Source of the DNA: Robiginitomaculum sp. | Lineage (GTDB): Bacteria; Pseudomonadota; Alphaproteobacteria; Caulobacterales; Maricaulaceae | Assembly: GCA_016765255.1 (NCBI GenBank) | Contig: JAESQI010000191.1 | Location: 1 to 6,471, forward strand | Length of the DNA: 6,471 nucleotides | Direction: 5' to 3' | Shown: piece by piece, positions 1 through 5,945 of the stretch | Position numbering within the stretch: position 1 is the first letter of the stretch | Layout of the letters: every line of letters begins with the position of its first letter | The notes under the pieces: generated by a model | The model's input: only the letters and a program-made list of their open reading frames with translations | Told to the model about the DNA's origin: nothing | Databases searched by the model: none | Program-made: the position numbers and the translations under genes

Positions 1-14
1 CAACAAGGAAAATA

Positions 15-476
15 ATGACCTTAAGAACAGATATACCCGACGGCATAAAAACTGCCATGAAAGCAAAAGATAAACTTTCACTATCGACATTGCGGCTCGT
101 CAATGCAGCGATTAAAGACCGCGATGTTGCGGCCCGCGCCGAAGACCGCCCCGACGGCATAGACGACGCAGAAGTTTTGTCACTCTTGGCTAAGATGGTG
201 AAGCAACGTCAAGAAAGCGCTACGATTTATGAAGACAATGGACGGCCAGAACTCGCGGAACGAGAACGCGGCGAGATCGTTGTGATTAGAAAGTATATGC
301 CCAAGGCCTTAAGTGCAGAAGAATTAACGGCTGCCGTTAAAGCAGCCATTGATGGCCTCGACGCCACATGCCTAAAAGACATGGGAAAAGTCATGGGCAC
401 GTTAAAATCAGAATTTTCGGGACGCATGGATATGGGAAAAGCTGGCGCGGCTGTGAAATCAATCCTCGCTGGTTAG
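15..476 (+). CDS. GatB/YqeY domain-containing protein
   Basis: This is a complete 153-residue protein of the YqeY family, a small cytoplasmic helical protein related to the tail domain of the GatB subunit of the tRNA-dependent amidotransferase. Its exact role is not settled; the GatB link suggests tRNA binding, which is inference. Seen in the sequence are the N-terminal helix with STLRLVNAAIKDRD (residues 24-37), the KQRQESATIYEDNGR block (63-77), KYMPKALS (93-100) and the C-terminal DMGKVMGTLK and GRMDMGKAGAAVK blocks (122-148), all typical of the family. Length is normal. The ATG is supported by AAGGA at 5-9, five bases upstream. From memory, alphaproteobacterial yqeY often sits near carA and dnaG. 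Here the next gene is a DUF1643 protein, and the upstream side lies outside the window. Confidence 0.93.
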   Translation: MTLRTDIPDGIKTAMKAKDKLSLSTLRLVNAAIKDRDVAARAEDRPDGIDDAEVLSLLAKMVKQRQESATIYEDNGRPELAERERGEIVVIRKYMPKALSAEELTAAVKAAIDGLDATCLKDMGKVMGTLKSEFSGRMDMGKAGAAVKSILAG

Positions 477-503
477 AACAGGGCTTTCTATTTGGCTCTC
501 ATA

Positions 504-529
504 ACTTTGTTACAAAGTATTTCGCGAAA
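504..529. promoter_or_regulatory. Two adjacent palindromes before the DUF1643 gene
   Basis: In the 61-bp gap between yqeY and the DUF1643 gene, ACTTTGT-T-ACAAAGT (504-518) is a perfect inverted repeat with 7-bp arms. It is followed one base later by the perfect 10-bp palindrome TTTCGCGAAA (520-529). The second palindrome overlaps the AAAGG ribosome-binding sequence at 527-531, six bases before the ATG at 538. Binding of a regulator here could affect transcription or translation of the downstream gene; that is inference. No clear -35/-10 pair and no T-run of an intrinsic terminator is visible. Confidence 0.3.
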
Positions 530-537
530 GGCGTATA

Positions 538-1044
538 ATGCCTGATCTTTTGAATGAAAAGCGCGAAGCTCTTTTTTCACCGTGTCGACAATACCGCTAT
601 CGCCTCTCACAAATATGGGACGAGCATAAACTCCCCCTCACTTGGCTGATGCTCAATCCAAGCACTGCGGATGAAGTTAAAAATGATCCGACCGTTGAGC
701 GGTGTGAGCGCAGAGCGCGCATGTGGGGATATGGCGGCAGTATTGTGTTTAATATTTTTGCCTTTCGGGCCACCGACCCAAAGGATATGCGGGCCCAAAC
801 TGATCCAATTGGCCCTGAAAATGATAAGTGGATCCGACAAATAGCCAAGCAGAGCCGTGAACGTGATGTGGTGGCTGGCTGGGGTGAGCACGGGGCTCAT
901 AGGAATAGAGGTCAAGCCGTCTTGGATATTTTTATGCAAGAGGAGGGGCAAATTTCAGCTCTGAAAATCAACGCTTCAGGCCATCCCGCCCATCCCTTAT
1001 ATATTGCTTATAGTAAAAGCCCTTTATTGATGAATTTGGAGTAA
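538..1044 (+). CDS. DUF1643 domain-containing protein
   Basis: This is a complete 168-residue protein that fits the DUF1643 family, whose function I do not know. The family's conserved blocks are present in order: WLMLNPSTADE (36-46), DPTVERCERRA (50-60), an NIFAFRATDP strand (72-81), DVVAGWGEHG (110-119) and, near the end, GHPAHPLYIAY (148-158). There is no signal peptide or membrane segment, so it should be cytoplasmic. The repeated Asn, Asp, Glu and His in these blocks look like a small catalytic or nucleotide-binding site, but that is inference. The start is well supported by AAAGG at 527-531. The gene follows yqeY in the same direction and could be read from the same transcript, although the gap carries two palindromes. 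Relatives occur both in chromosomes and, as I recall, on phages and plasmids. No mobility gene is visible here. Confidence 0.9.
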   Translation: MPDLLNEKREALFSPCRQYRYRLSQIWDEHKLPLTWLMLNPSTADEVKNDPTVERCERRARMWGYGGSIVFNIFAFRATDPKDMRAQTDPIGPENDKWIRQIAKQSRERDVVAGWGEHGAHRNRGQAVLDIFMQEEGQISALKINASGHPAHPLYIAYSKSPLLMNLE

Positions 1045-1182
1045 ATGGGAAAATAATAGCATAATCTATAAAATTATCAGTATAATATAGAATAATATAC
1101 AATATGATGGGTAATAAAGATAACATTGTAGCCAAAACTCCATATATTCCTATGTAATGTAGTCAATATATGGATATCTTAA
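1045..1182. other. Very AT-rich intergenic spacer
   Basis: This 138-bp gap has 32 G or C bases by hand count, about 23%, much lower than the genes on either side. It contains two in-phase copies of ATAATATA (1082-1089 and 1092-1099), exactly 10 bp apart, and a TATAAT at 1081-1086 with no matching -35 element at the usual distance. Its 3' end is the inverted repeat annotated separately. It most likely holds the promoter region of the PLP enzyme gene. I see no hairpin followed by a T-run that would terminate the DUF1643 transcript. Confidence 0.6.
1139..1174 (+). promoter_or_regulatory. 10-bp inverted repeat covering the ribosome-binding region of the PLP enzyme gene
   Basis: TCCATATATT (1139-1148) and AATATATGGA (1165-1174) are perfect reverse complements separated by 16 bases. 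The right arm ends eight bases before the ATG at 1183, and its GGA is the only Shine-Dalgarno-like sequence there. As DNA it could be an operator with half-sites 26 bp apart centre to centre. As RNA it would be a weak, mostly A-U stem hiding the ribosome-binding site. Either role is inference. In such AT-rich DNA a chance repeat is more likely than in average sequence, but a perfect 10-bp match placed exactly here is notable. Confidence 0.4.
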
Positions 1183-2868
1183 ATGTTTGGATTTAAAAAA
1201 CTCAAATTAACGCGACCAAAAACAAACTCTACGCCGCCTATTTTGAAAACAGTTAGTTTGGAAAATATCGGCAGGCATATTATTGGTCATGATACGGTTG
1301 TTGAGGGGCCTTTTGGCTCTCGCCGAATGCTGTACGCTGATTATGTTGCGAGTGGGCGGGCTTATGGCCCTATCGAAGATAAAATCCACGAATATATTTT
1401 ACCTCTTTATGCCAATACCCATACGGAAAGCTCGGTCACGGGACGGCAAACCACTGCGTTTCGTGAACAAGCCCGCTCTATCATTGGTAAAGCTATCAAT
1501 ACGAATAATGAAGATGCCATCATATTTTGTGGGACGGGATGCACAGGGGCAATTGATAAATTGATCCATATTTTGCAGCTTAAGCTTCCTTCTGATCTGT
1601 CGCGTTACGGTATTGATACTAAGATTAAAGCCAAAGATAGGCCAGTTGTGTTTATTGGCCCGTTTGAGCATCATTCCAATGATGTGCAGTGGCGCGAAAC
1701 CATAGCCGATGTGGTGACGATAGGGGAAACCAAAGACGGGTTGATTGACCTGATAGATTTGGAGAGGCAACTTAAAAAATATAGAAATCGTCCGCTGAGA
1801 ATCGGCAGTTTTTCTGCAGCCAGTAATGTAACTGGCCTATTGGTAGATGTGCCTGCTATAGCGAAACTCCTGCATAAACACGGCGCGATGGCGGCGTTTG
1901 ATTATGCTGGGGGTGCGCCTTACCTACCGATTGATATGAACTGCCAAGGCGGCGCTTATCTGGACGCAGTGTTTATTTCTCCTCATAAATTCGTCGGGGG
2001 GCCAGGCACACCGGGGCTGTTGGTTTTAAAGAAAAAATGGGCAAACAATAAAACACCTGTCATTCCTGGCGGTGGAACTGTGTCATATGTAAGTCCGTGC
2101 GCGCAGGCCTACCTTGAAGATATAGAACACCGCGAAGAAGGGGGCACACCTGATATTATTGGCGCCATACGGGCGGGCTTGGCCTTTGATTTAAAAGAAG
2201 AAGTGGGGGCCGCAAATATCGCGAAAAAAGAAATATCATTTGCCAAAATGGCCCTTAAACGTTGGGGCCAGCATAAAAATATAAAAATTCTTGGCTCTCA
2301 TAGTGCGGAACGCTTGCCTATCTTTTCATTTCTTATTCGGTGCGGGGAGCGCTATCTCCATTATAATTTTGTCGTTGCTCTGTTAAATGATATGTTTGGC
2401 ATACAGGCGCGGGGCGGGTGTTCTTGCGCGGGGCCCTATGGTCACAGATTGTTGGATATTGATCTTAAATTGTCTCGGGAATACGAAAAAATAATTGGTA
2501 CGGGTGTTGAAATTTTAAAACCGGGTTGGGTGCGGGTCGGGTTTAATTATTTTTATTCCAAGGATGAGTGTGAAATACTACTCCGCGCAATTGAATGGGT
2601 TGCTGACCACGGATATAAACTTTTGCCGCTCTACGGCTTTAACAGCGAAACGGGGCATTGGACGCATAAGGACAGTAAGGCCAATTCTTTGCAAGACTTG
2701 CGAAATCTAGTTCCCGTAAAAACGGAAACGCCGCCGCAAAATATTGACGCTATATTCGCAAAAGCAAATACATATATTCAAAGCAAACACACACCGTGCA
2801 ACGCAGAGAAATGTTGCGTGCTACAATCCACGCCTGAGCATTTACGATGGTTTAGTCTAGCTGATTAA
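1183..2868 (+). CDS. Aminotransferase class V-fold PLP-dependent enzyme (cysteine desulfurase-like)
   Basis: This is a complete 561-residue cytoplasmic PLP enzyme of fold type I, in the class V group that includes SufS/CsdA cysteine desulfurases. Seen: FCGTGCTGAID (115-125) as the cofactor phosphate loop, FEHHSN (161-166) with the His expected to stack on PLP, AAFDYAGGAPY (237-247) with D240, and SPHKFVGGPGTPG (266-278) with K269 as the Schiff-base lysine. ARGGCSCAGP (409-418) places C415 where SufS has its sulfur-accepting cysteine, and WVRVGF places R451 where SufS binds the substrate carboxylate. A tail of about 75 residues follows, ending in a CNAEKCC cluster (539-545). It is longer than SufS (about 400 residues), but relatives of similar length exist as I recall. 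No suf or isc genes are nearby. The substrate is unknown; cysteine desulfuration or selenocysteine lysis is inference. The ATG has only a weak GGA upstream. The stop lies inside the convergent ABC transporter gene. Confidence 0.88.
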   Translation: MFGFKKLKLTRPKTNSTPPILKTVSLENIGRHIIGHDTVVEGPFGSRRMLYADYVASGRAYGPIEDKIHEYILPLYANTHTESSVTGRQTTAFREQARSIIGKAINTNNEDAIIFCGTGCTGAIDKLIHILQLKLPSDLSRYGIDTKIKAKDRPVVFIGPFEHHSNDVQWRETIADVVTIGETKDGLIDLIDLERQLKKYRNRPLRIGSFSAASNVTGLLVDVPAIAKLLHKHGAMAAFDYAGGAPYLPIDMNCQGGAYLDAVFISPHKFVGGPGTPGLLVLKKKWANNKTPVIPGGGTVSYVSPCAQAYLEDIEHREEGGTPDIIGAIRAGLAFDLKEEVGAANIAKKEISFAKMALKRWGQHKNIKILGSHSAERLPIFSFLIRCGERYLHYNFVVALLNDMFGIQARGGCSCAGPYGHRLLDIDLKLSREYEKIIGTGVEILKPGWVRVGFNYFYSKDECEILLRAIEWVADHGYKLLPLYGFNSETGHWTHKDSKANSLQDLRNLVPVKTETPPQNIDAIFAKANTYIQSKHTPCNAEKCCVLQSTPEHLRWFSLAD

Positions 2869-4750
2869 ATTGCAATTTTGCCAGACGGGCATAGAGACCA
2901 TCTCTTTTAACGAGTTGAGTGTGAGTGCCTTGGTCAATAATTTTCCCGTTGTCCATGACCAGTATTCTGTCGGCTTTCTTAACCGTAGCAAGGCGGTGGG
3001 CAATGACCAATGTTGTGCGGCCTTTGGCCATATTGGCAAATGCTTTTTGCACGGCAAGTTCGCTCTCGGCGTCAAGCGCGGATGTAGCTTCGTCGAGAAG
3101 TAATATTGGTGCGTCTCTTAAAATGGCGCGAGCAATGGCAATGCGTTGTCTCTGTCCACCAGATAAAGTCGTCGCTTTTTCGCCGAGGTCTGTTTGGTAG
3201 CCTTCTGGCAGTTTTTCAATAAACGCGTGTGCGTGGGCGGCCTTAGCAGCAGCAATGATATCGTCGTCACTGGCCCCAAAACGACCATAGCGAATATTGT
3301 CCATGGCCGAGCCTGAAAACAAGGGTGTCGCTTGCTGGACAATGGCAAATTGTGCCCGTAAATTATCAGGCGCAAACTCGTTTATCTTATGGCCATCAAC
3401 TAAAATATTTCCTTGTTGCGGATCATAAAACCGTAAAAGAAGTTGGAATAATGTTGTTTTACCAGCCCCAGAGGGGCCAACTAGGGCCACCGTCTCGCCC
3501 TGTTTAATTTCAAATGACACCTTTGAAAGGGCCTTTTCACCCAACCGCGTTGGATATGAAAATGTTACGTTATCAAAAGCAATTTGGCCTTTGGCTCTGT
3601 TTATATGCACGGGTGTTTCTGGGCCGAAAATTTCGGGGTCTTCTTGTAATATTTCTGCCAAGCGCTCGGAAGCCCCAGCGGCTCGCAAAAGATTTGTCCA
3701 TGTTTCGGTTAACATGCCTGTGGAGCTTACAACGAGGACAGCGAGAAATATAAATTGTGAGATCGAGCCGACGCTTAAGGAGCCTTTGCTAACACTGTTG
3801 GATCCGTAAGCAATGGTACTGACAACGGCTATCATGGTTGCCGCGCTCATAAAGCTCATCAAAAAAGCGCGGATCAGCAGGCGTTTTTGGTTTTTTGAAT
3901 AGGTGTTTTCAACGTCGGCCTGAAAATTATCTGCCTCGAATTGTTCGCGTGTGAAAGCTTGAACGGTTTGGATATTGGACAGGCTTTCCCCCGCCCGCGC
4001 AGATGCATCTGCCAGTTTGTCTTGTCCGTCCCGAGAGAGAGTTTTTATTCTTCGGCCTGCAAAAATAGCGGGCACAATAATGACGGGCCCCGCTAACAAG
4101 ACCATCAATGTCAATTTCCAACTGACAAAAAACATTAGAATCAAAGCCCCAACCGATGTGGTAATCGAGCGAATGGCAAATGAAATTGACCCTGTGAGTA
4201 CCGTTTCCACCAAAGTTGTATCTGTAGTTAGACGCGAAAGAACTTCGCCAGTTCGCACCCGCTCATAATAGGCGGGGCTGAGGCGCAAGAGATTATTATA
4301 AACGGCGATACGGATATCCGCGACAACTCTTTGGCCGAGTGTATTGATGAGGTAGGCGCGCATGCTAGAAATAAAAGCAGACAGTATGGCAAAGACAACT
4401 GCAACCAAAAACAATCCGTTGAGACCGCCCGCCGTTAGGCCCGATATGGTTTGGCAATAGGCAATATCTGATTTTGATCCAAATCCGCAATCGCCCATAA
4501 ACCGAAAAATAAATGTCAGGCTTAAGGTCATAAATGACGAAGCAAATAAAAATATGAGAAACGTGGTTAGTTTTTTCGGGTAGCGCGTCACATATGGCCA
4601 TAAATACCGCAAGGGTTTAAAAGAACGAGCTTTGTCGCGATGTTCTTTATCGCGCTCAATTTTGGTTGCGAAACTCGCCCCTGAACTTCGGTCAATTGGG
4701 CGGGCAGAAGCCGCAGAGGAATTCGTAGTTGTGGTCATGCCATTTGTCAT
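2852..4750 (-). CDS. ABC exporter, fused permease and ATPase (MsbA-related)
   Basis: This is a complete 632-residue half-transporter expected to work as a homodimer in the inner membrane. After a hydrophilic Ser/Thr/Ala-rich N-terminus (1-45) come six predicted membrane helices near 62-84, 108-130, 186-208, 212-231, 296-316 and 328-348. RTGEVLSRLTTDTTLVE (166-182) and GESLSNIQTVQAFTRE (254-269) are typical exporter coupling regions. The ATPase domain is intact: A-loop Y399, Walker A GPSGAGKT (425-432), Q-loop Q472/Q473, signature LSGGQ (529-533), Walker B ILLLDE (549-554), D-loop SALD (557-560) and H585. It resembles the alphaproteobacterial MsbA-related exporters more than true lipid A flippase MsbA, so the substrate, perhaps a lipid or hydrophobic compound, is uncertain. 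The start is uncertain: the ATGs at 4750 and 4738 both lack a clear Shine-Dalgarno. It lies 44 bp after the MaoC gene and may be co-transcribed with it. Confidence 0.93.
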   Translation of the reverse strand: MTNGMTTTTNSSAASARPIDRSSGASFATKIERDKEHRDKARSFKPLRYLWPYVTRYPKKLTTFLIFLFASSFMTLSLTFIFRFMGDCGFGSKSDIAYCQTISGLTAGGLNGLFLVAVVFAILSAFISSMRAYLINTLGQRVVADIRIAVYNNLLRLSPAYYERVRTGEVLSRLTTDTTLVETVLTGSISFAIRSITTSVGALILMFFVSWKLTLMVLLAGPVIIVPAIFAGRRIKTLSRDGQDKLADASARAGESLSNIQTVQAFTREQFEADNFQADVENTYSKNQKRLLIRAFLMSFMSAATMIAVVSTIAYGSNSVSKGSLSVGSISQFIFLAVLVVSSTGMLTETWTNLLRAAGASERLAEILQEDPEIFGPETPVHINRAKGQIAFDNVTFSYPTRLGEKALSKVSFEIKQGETVALVGPSGAGKTTLFQLLLRFYDPQQGNILVDGHKINEFAPDNLRAQFAIVQQATPLFSGSAMDNIRYGRFGASDDDIIAAAKAAHAHAFIEKLPEGYQTDLGEKATTLSGGQRQRIAIARAILRDAPILLLDEATSALDAESELAVQKAFANMAKGRTTLVIAHRLATVKKADRILVMDNGKIIDQGTHTQLVKRDGLYARLAKLQFNQLD

Positions 4751-4794
4751 ATGGTGGTTTTATGCACTTGCAAAGCAAAAAGAAAAGATAACGG

Positions 4795-5253
4795 CTATTC
4801 AGATTTAGGGGTCATTTGCATCAGGGCGGCCCGCTTGCAAAATGCCACGAGGTCATCGTTCTGATTATAGGCTCTGTGGATGAAGTGGACAATGCCTTGG
4901 CTCGGTCTTGATTTACTTGCGCGCTTGTTTTCGACCTCTGTGGTGACATGAATTGTATCCCCGTGAAAGACGGGATTGGGGAATTTAACCTCGCTCATGC
5001 CGAGATTGCCTATGGTCGTGCCAAGGGTTGTGTCAGATACAGATATGCCAATCATTAAACCCAATGTGAAAATAGAATTGACCAAGGGCTTGCCAAATTC
5101 GGTTTTCGCCGAGAATTCGTAGTCAATGTGTAAAGGCTGCGGGTTTAAAGTCATATTGGAAAACAGCATATTGTCCATTTCCGTAATGGAGCGTCTAAGC
5201 TCATGGGTAAAAATATGCCCGATTTTAAATTGCTCGAAATAAAGTCCAGCCAT
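4795..5253 (-). CDS. MaoC-like hot-dog dehydratase/hydratase
   Basis: This is a complete 152-residue protein of the MaoC (R-hydratase, hot-dog fold) family, which generally adds or removes water from an acyl-CoA thioester. The motif NPQPLHIDYEFSA (37-49) is the active-site helix, with H42 as the expected catalytic His. The position five residues before it, Asp in PhaJ-type R-hydratases, is N37 here. The following LVNSIFTLGLMIGIS (57-71) and KFPNPVFHGDTIHVTTEV (90-107) are the hot-dog helix and strand, with FHGDT the usual family signature. It resembles the short MaoC proteins near mesaconyl-CoA hydratases, but the substrate cannot be assigned. The start is well supported by AAGGA (minus strand, 5259-5263), five bases upstream. 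It lies 44 bp before the ABC exporter gene and 75 bp after the unknown anchored-protein gene, all on the same strand. Confidence 0.91.
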   Translation of the reverse strand: MAGLYFEQFKIGHIFTHELRRSITEMDNMLFSNMTLNPQPLHIDYEFSAKTEFGKPLVNSIFTLGLMIGISVSDTTLGTTIGNLGMSEVKFPNPVFHGDTIHVTTEVENKRASKSRPSQGIVHFIHRAYNQNDDLVAFCKRAALMQMTPKSE

Positions 5254-5328
5254 GGTTTTCCTTTTATTCTACGTCAAGGTAGAGCCTATACCTTTGAGGC
5301 TGTGAAATATAGTAGGCTTTCATAAAGT
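5254..5328 (-). other. Gap between anchored-protein and MaoC genes, with small inverted repeat
   Basis: This 75-bp gap contains AGCCTA (5283-5288) and its complement TAGGCT (5313-5318), 24 bases apart. A hairpin with so short a stem and no following U-run is not a convincing terminator, so read-through from the upstream gene into the MaoC gene is plausible. No clear promoter was found. The gap also holds the MaoC ribosome-binding site at 5259-5263. Confidence 0.3.
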
Positions 5329-5838
5329 TTAAGTAGGTTGATGACATGAGTTGGGTTTTGCGGCGCGTTTATACTGGTCATCACTTATATGAATGATATC
5401 AAATTTGGGTGTGAAAGACGGGTCATATTTAATCTCAACCATAACGGCTTGATCCAAAACAGGGCCAATTCGGTCAGATGTTTTTGTGGCCGATTGGTAG
5501 AGCAGATTACTCTCGGGGGATAGTATTTGAACACAGGCTGTGAGAGGGCCTGGGGCTTGGGCAGTTTTGCCAAAAACATGACCATTGACCGTGCCTTTAA
5601 CCTGAAATGAGATTTTTAACTCACCAATTACATCTGACGAAATGATGGCAAATGGCCCATTTGAAGACAGGAGAATACGGGTTTGGCCTGCTGTAGTTGG
5701 AAGATTAGCGGCGGCAATGCGCGGGTAGGTTTTCGGTGCATTGTTTTGAATGACCATCGCAGCTGTCGGCAAGGCAATGACAAGTCCTGACAGTTCCAAG
5801 GCTAGCCACGTCAAAAATACTTTCTTCTTTATACCCAT
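5329..5838 (-). CDS. Hypothetical membrane-anchored or secreted protein
   Basis: I do not recognise this protein confidently. From the ATG at 5838 it has 169 residues. MGIKKKVF is a positively charged start, followed by a hydrophobic stretch (about 8-30), so it is either a signal peptide or an N-terminal anchor with the rest in the periplasm. No lipobox cysteine is present. The remainder is rich in short alternating hydrophobic stretches, such as TRILLSSNGPFAIISS (53-68), ELKISFQVKGTVNG (73-86) and VMVEIKYDP (132-140). This suggests an all-beta, perhaps sandwich-like, domain. Two cysteines (C102 and C165) could pair in the periplasm. I have a vague memory of similar alphaproteobacterial hypothetical proteins with the SSNGPF and FGKTAQAPGP blocks. 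A longer version from a GTG at 5862 adds eight residues but has no ribosome-binding site and would start inside a palindrome; the ATG has GGGACGGA upstream, so I prefer it. Confidence 0.75.
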   Translation of the reverse strand: MGIKKKVFLTWLALELSGLVIALPTAAMVIQNNAPKTYPRIAAANLPTTAGQTRILLSSNGPFAIISSDVIGELKISFQVKGTVNGHVFGKTAQAPGPLTACVQILSPESNLLYQSATKTSDRIGPVLDQAVMVEIKYDPSFTPKFDIIHISDDQYKRAAKPNSCHQPT

Positions 5839-5842
5839 TTTT

Positions 5843-5850
5843 TCCGTCCC
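5843..5850 (-). promoter_or_regulatory. Ribosome-binding site deciding the anchored-protein start
   Basis: On the minus strand GGGACGGA lies four bases before the ATG at 5838. The competing GTG at 5862 has no purine-rich sequence upstream. This favours the shorter protein, whose second to sixth residues (GIKKK) then form the normal charged start of an export signal. Confidence 0.5.
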
Positions 5851-5859
5851 AAGATCAAA

Positions 5860-5885
5860 CACTTGTCAAGTGATGTTCAAGAACA
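5860..5885. promoter_or_regulatory. Two back-to-back palindromes in the divergent gap before queC
   Basis: CACTTG-T-CAAGTG (5860-5872) is a perfect inverted repeat with 6-bp arms. One base later TGTTC-AA-GAACA (5874-5885) has 5-bp arms. Both lie in the 107-bp gap between the leftward anchored-protein gene and rightward queC, where divergent promoters are expected. The first contains TTGACA on the minus strand (5864-5869), a consensus -35 box, but nothing like a -10 box follows at 16-18 bp. Operator function is inference. Confidence 0.3.
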
Positions 5886-5945
5886 ATGCCAAAGCGGTGA
5901 ATTGCGGACTAGGCAGAAGACAAAAGAGGCGATATAAACCCGCGA

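Noticed and set aside
607..951. Open frame of 114 codons antisense to the DUF1643 gene
   Set aside because: The plus-strand frame carries clear conserved DUF1643 blocks and a good ribosome-binding site; the antisense product has no recognisable features.
1081..1086. TATAAT as a -10 promoter box for the PLP enzyme gene
   Set aside because: No TTGACA-like -35 box is found 15-19 bp upstream, and such hexamers are expected by chance in DNA of about 23% G+C.
1399..1770. Open frame of 123 codons antisense to the PLP enzyme
   Set aside because: It is opposite the conserved cofactor-binding part of the class V enzyme, with no domain signal of its own.
5283..5318. Intrinsic terminator after the anchored-protein gene
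   Set aside because: The stem is only 6 bp with a 24-base loop and no U-run follows on the minus strand.
5839..5862. GTG at 5862 as the start of the anchored protein
   Set aside because: It lacks a ribosome-binding site and falls in a palindrome, while the ATG at 5838 has GGGACGGA upstream and gives a normal export signal.
5886..5945. preQ1 riboswitch in front of queC
   Set aside because: Only a 4-bp TGCC/GGCA stem with a 21-base loop is visible, and the conserved C-rich loop and A-rich tail of preQ1 aptamers are missing.
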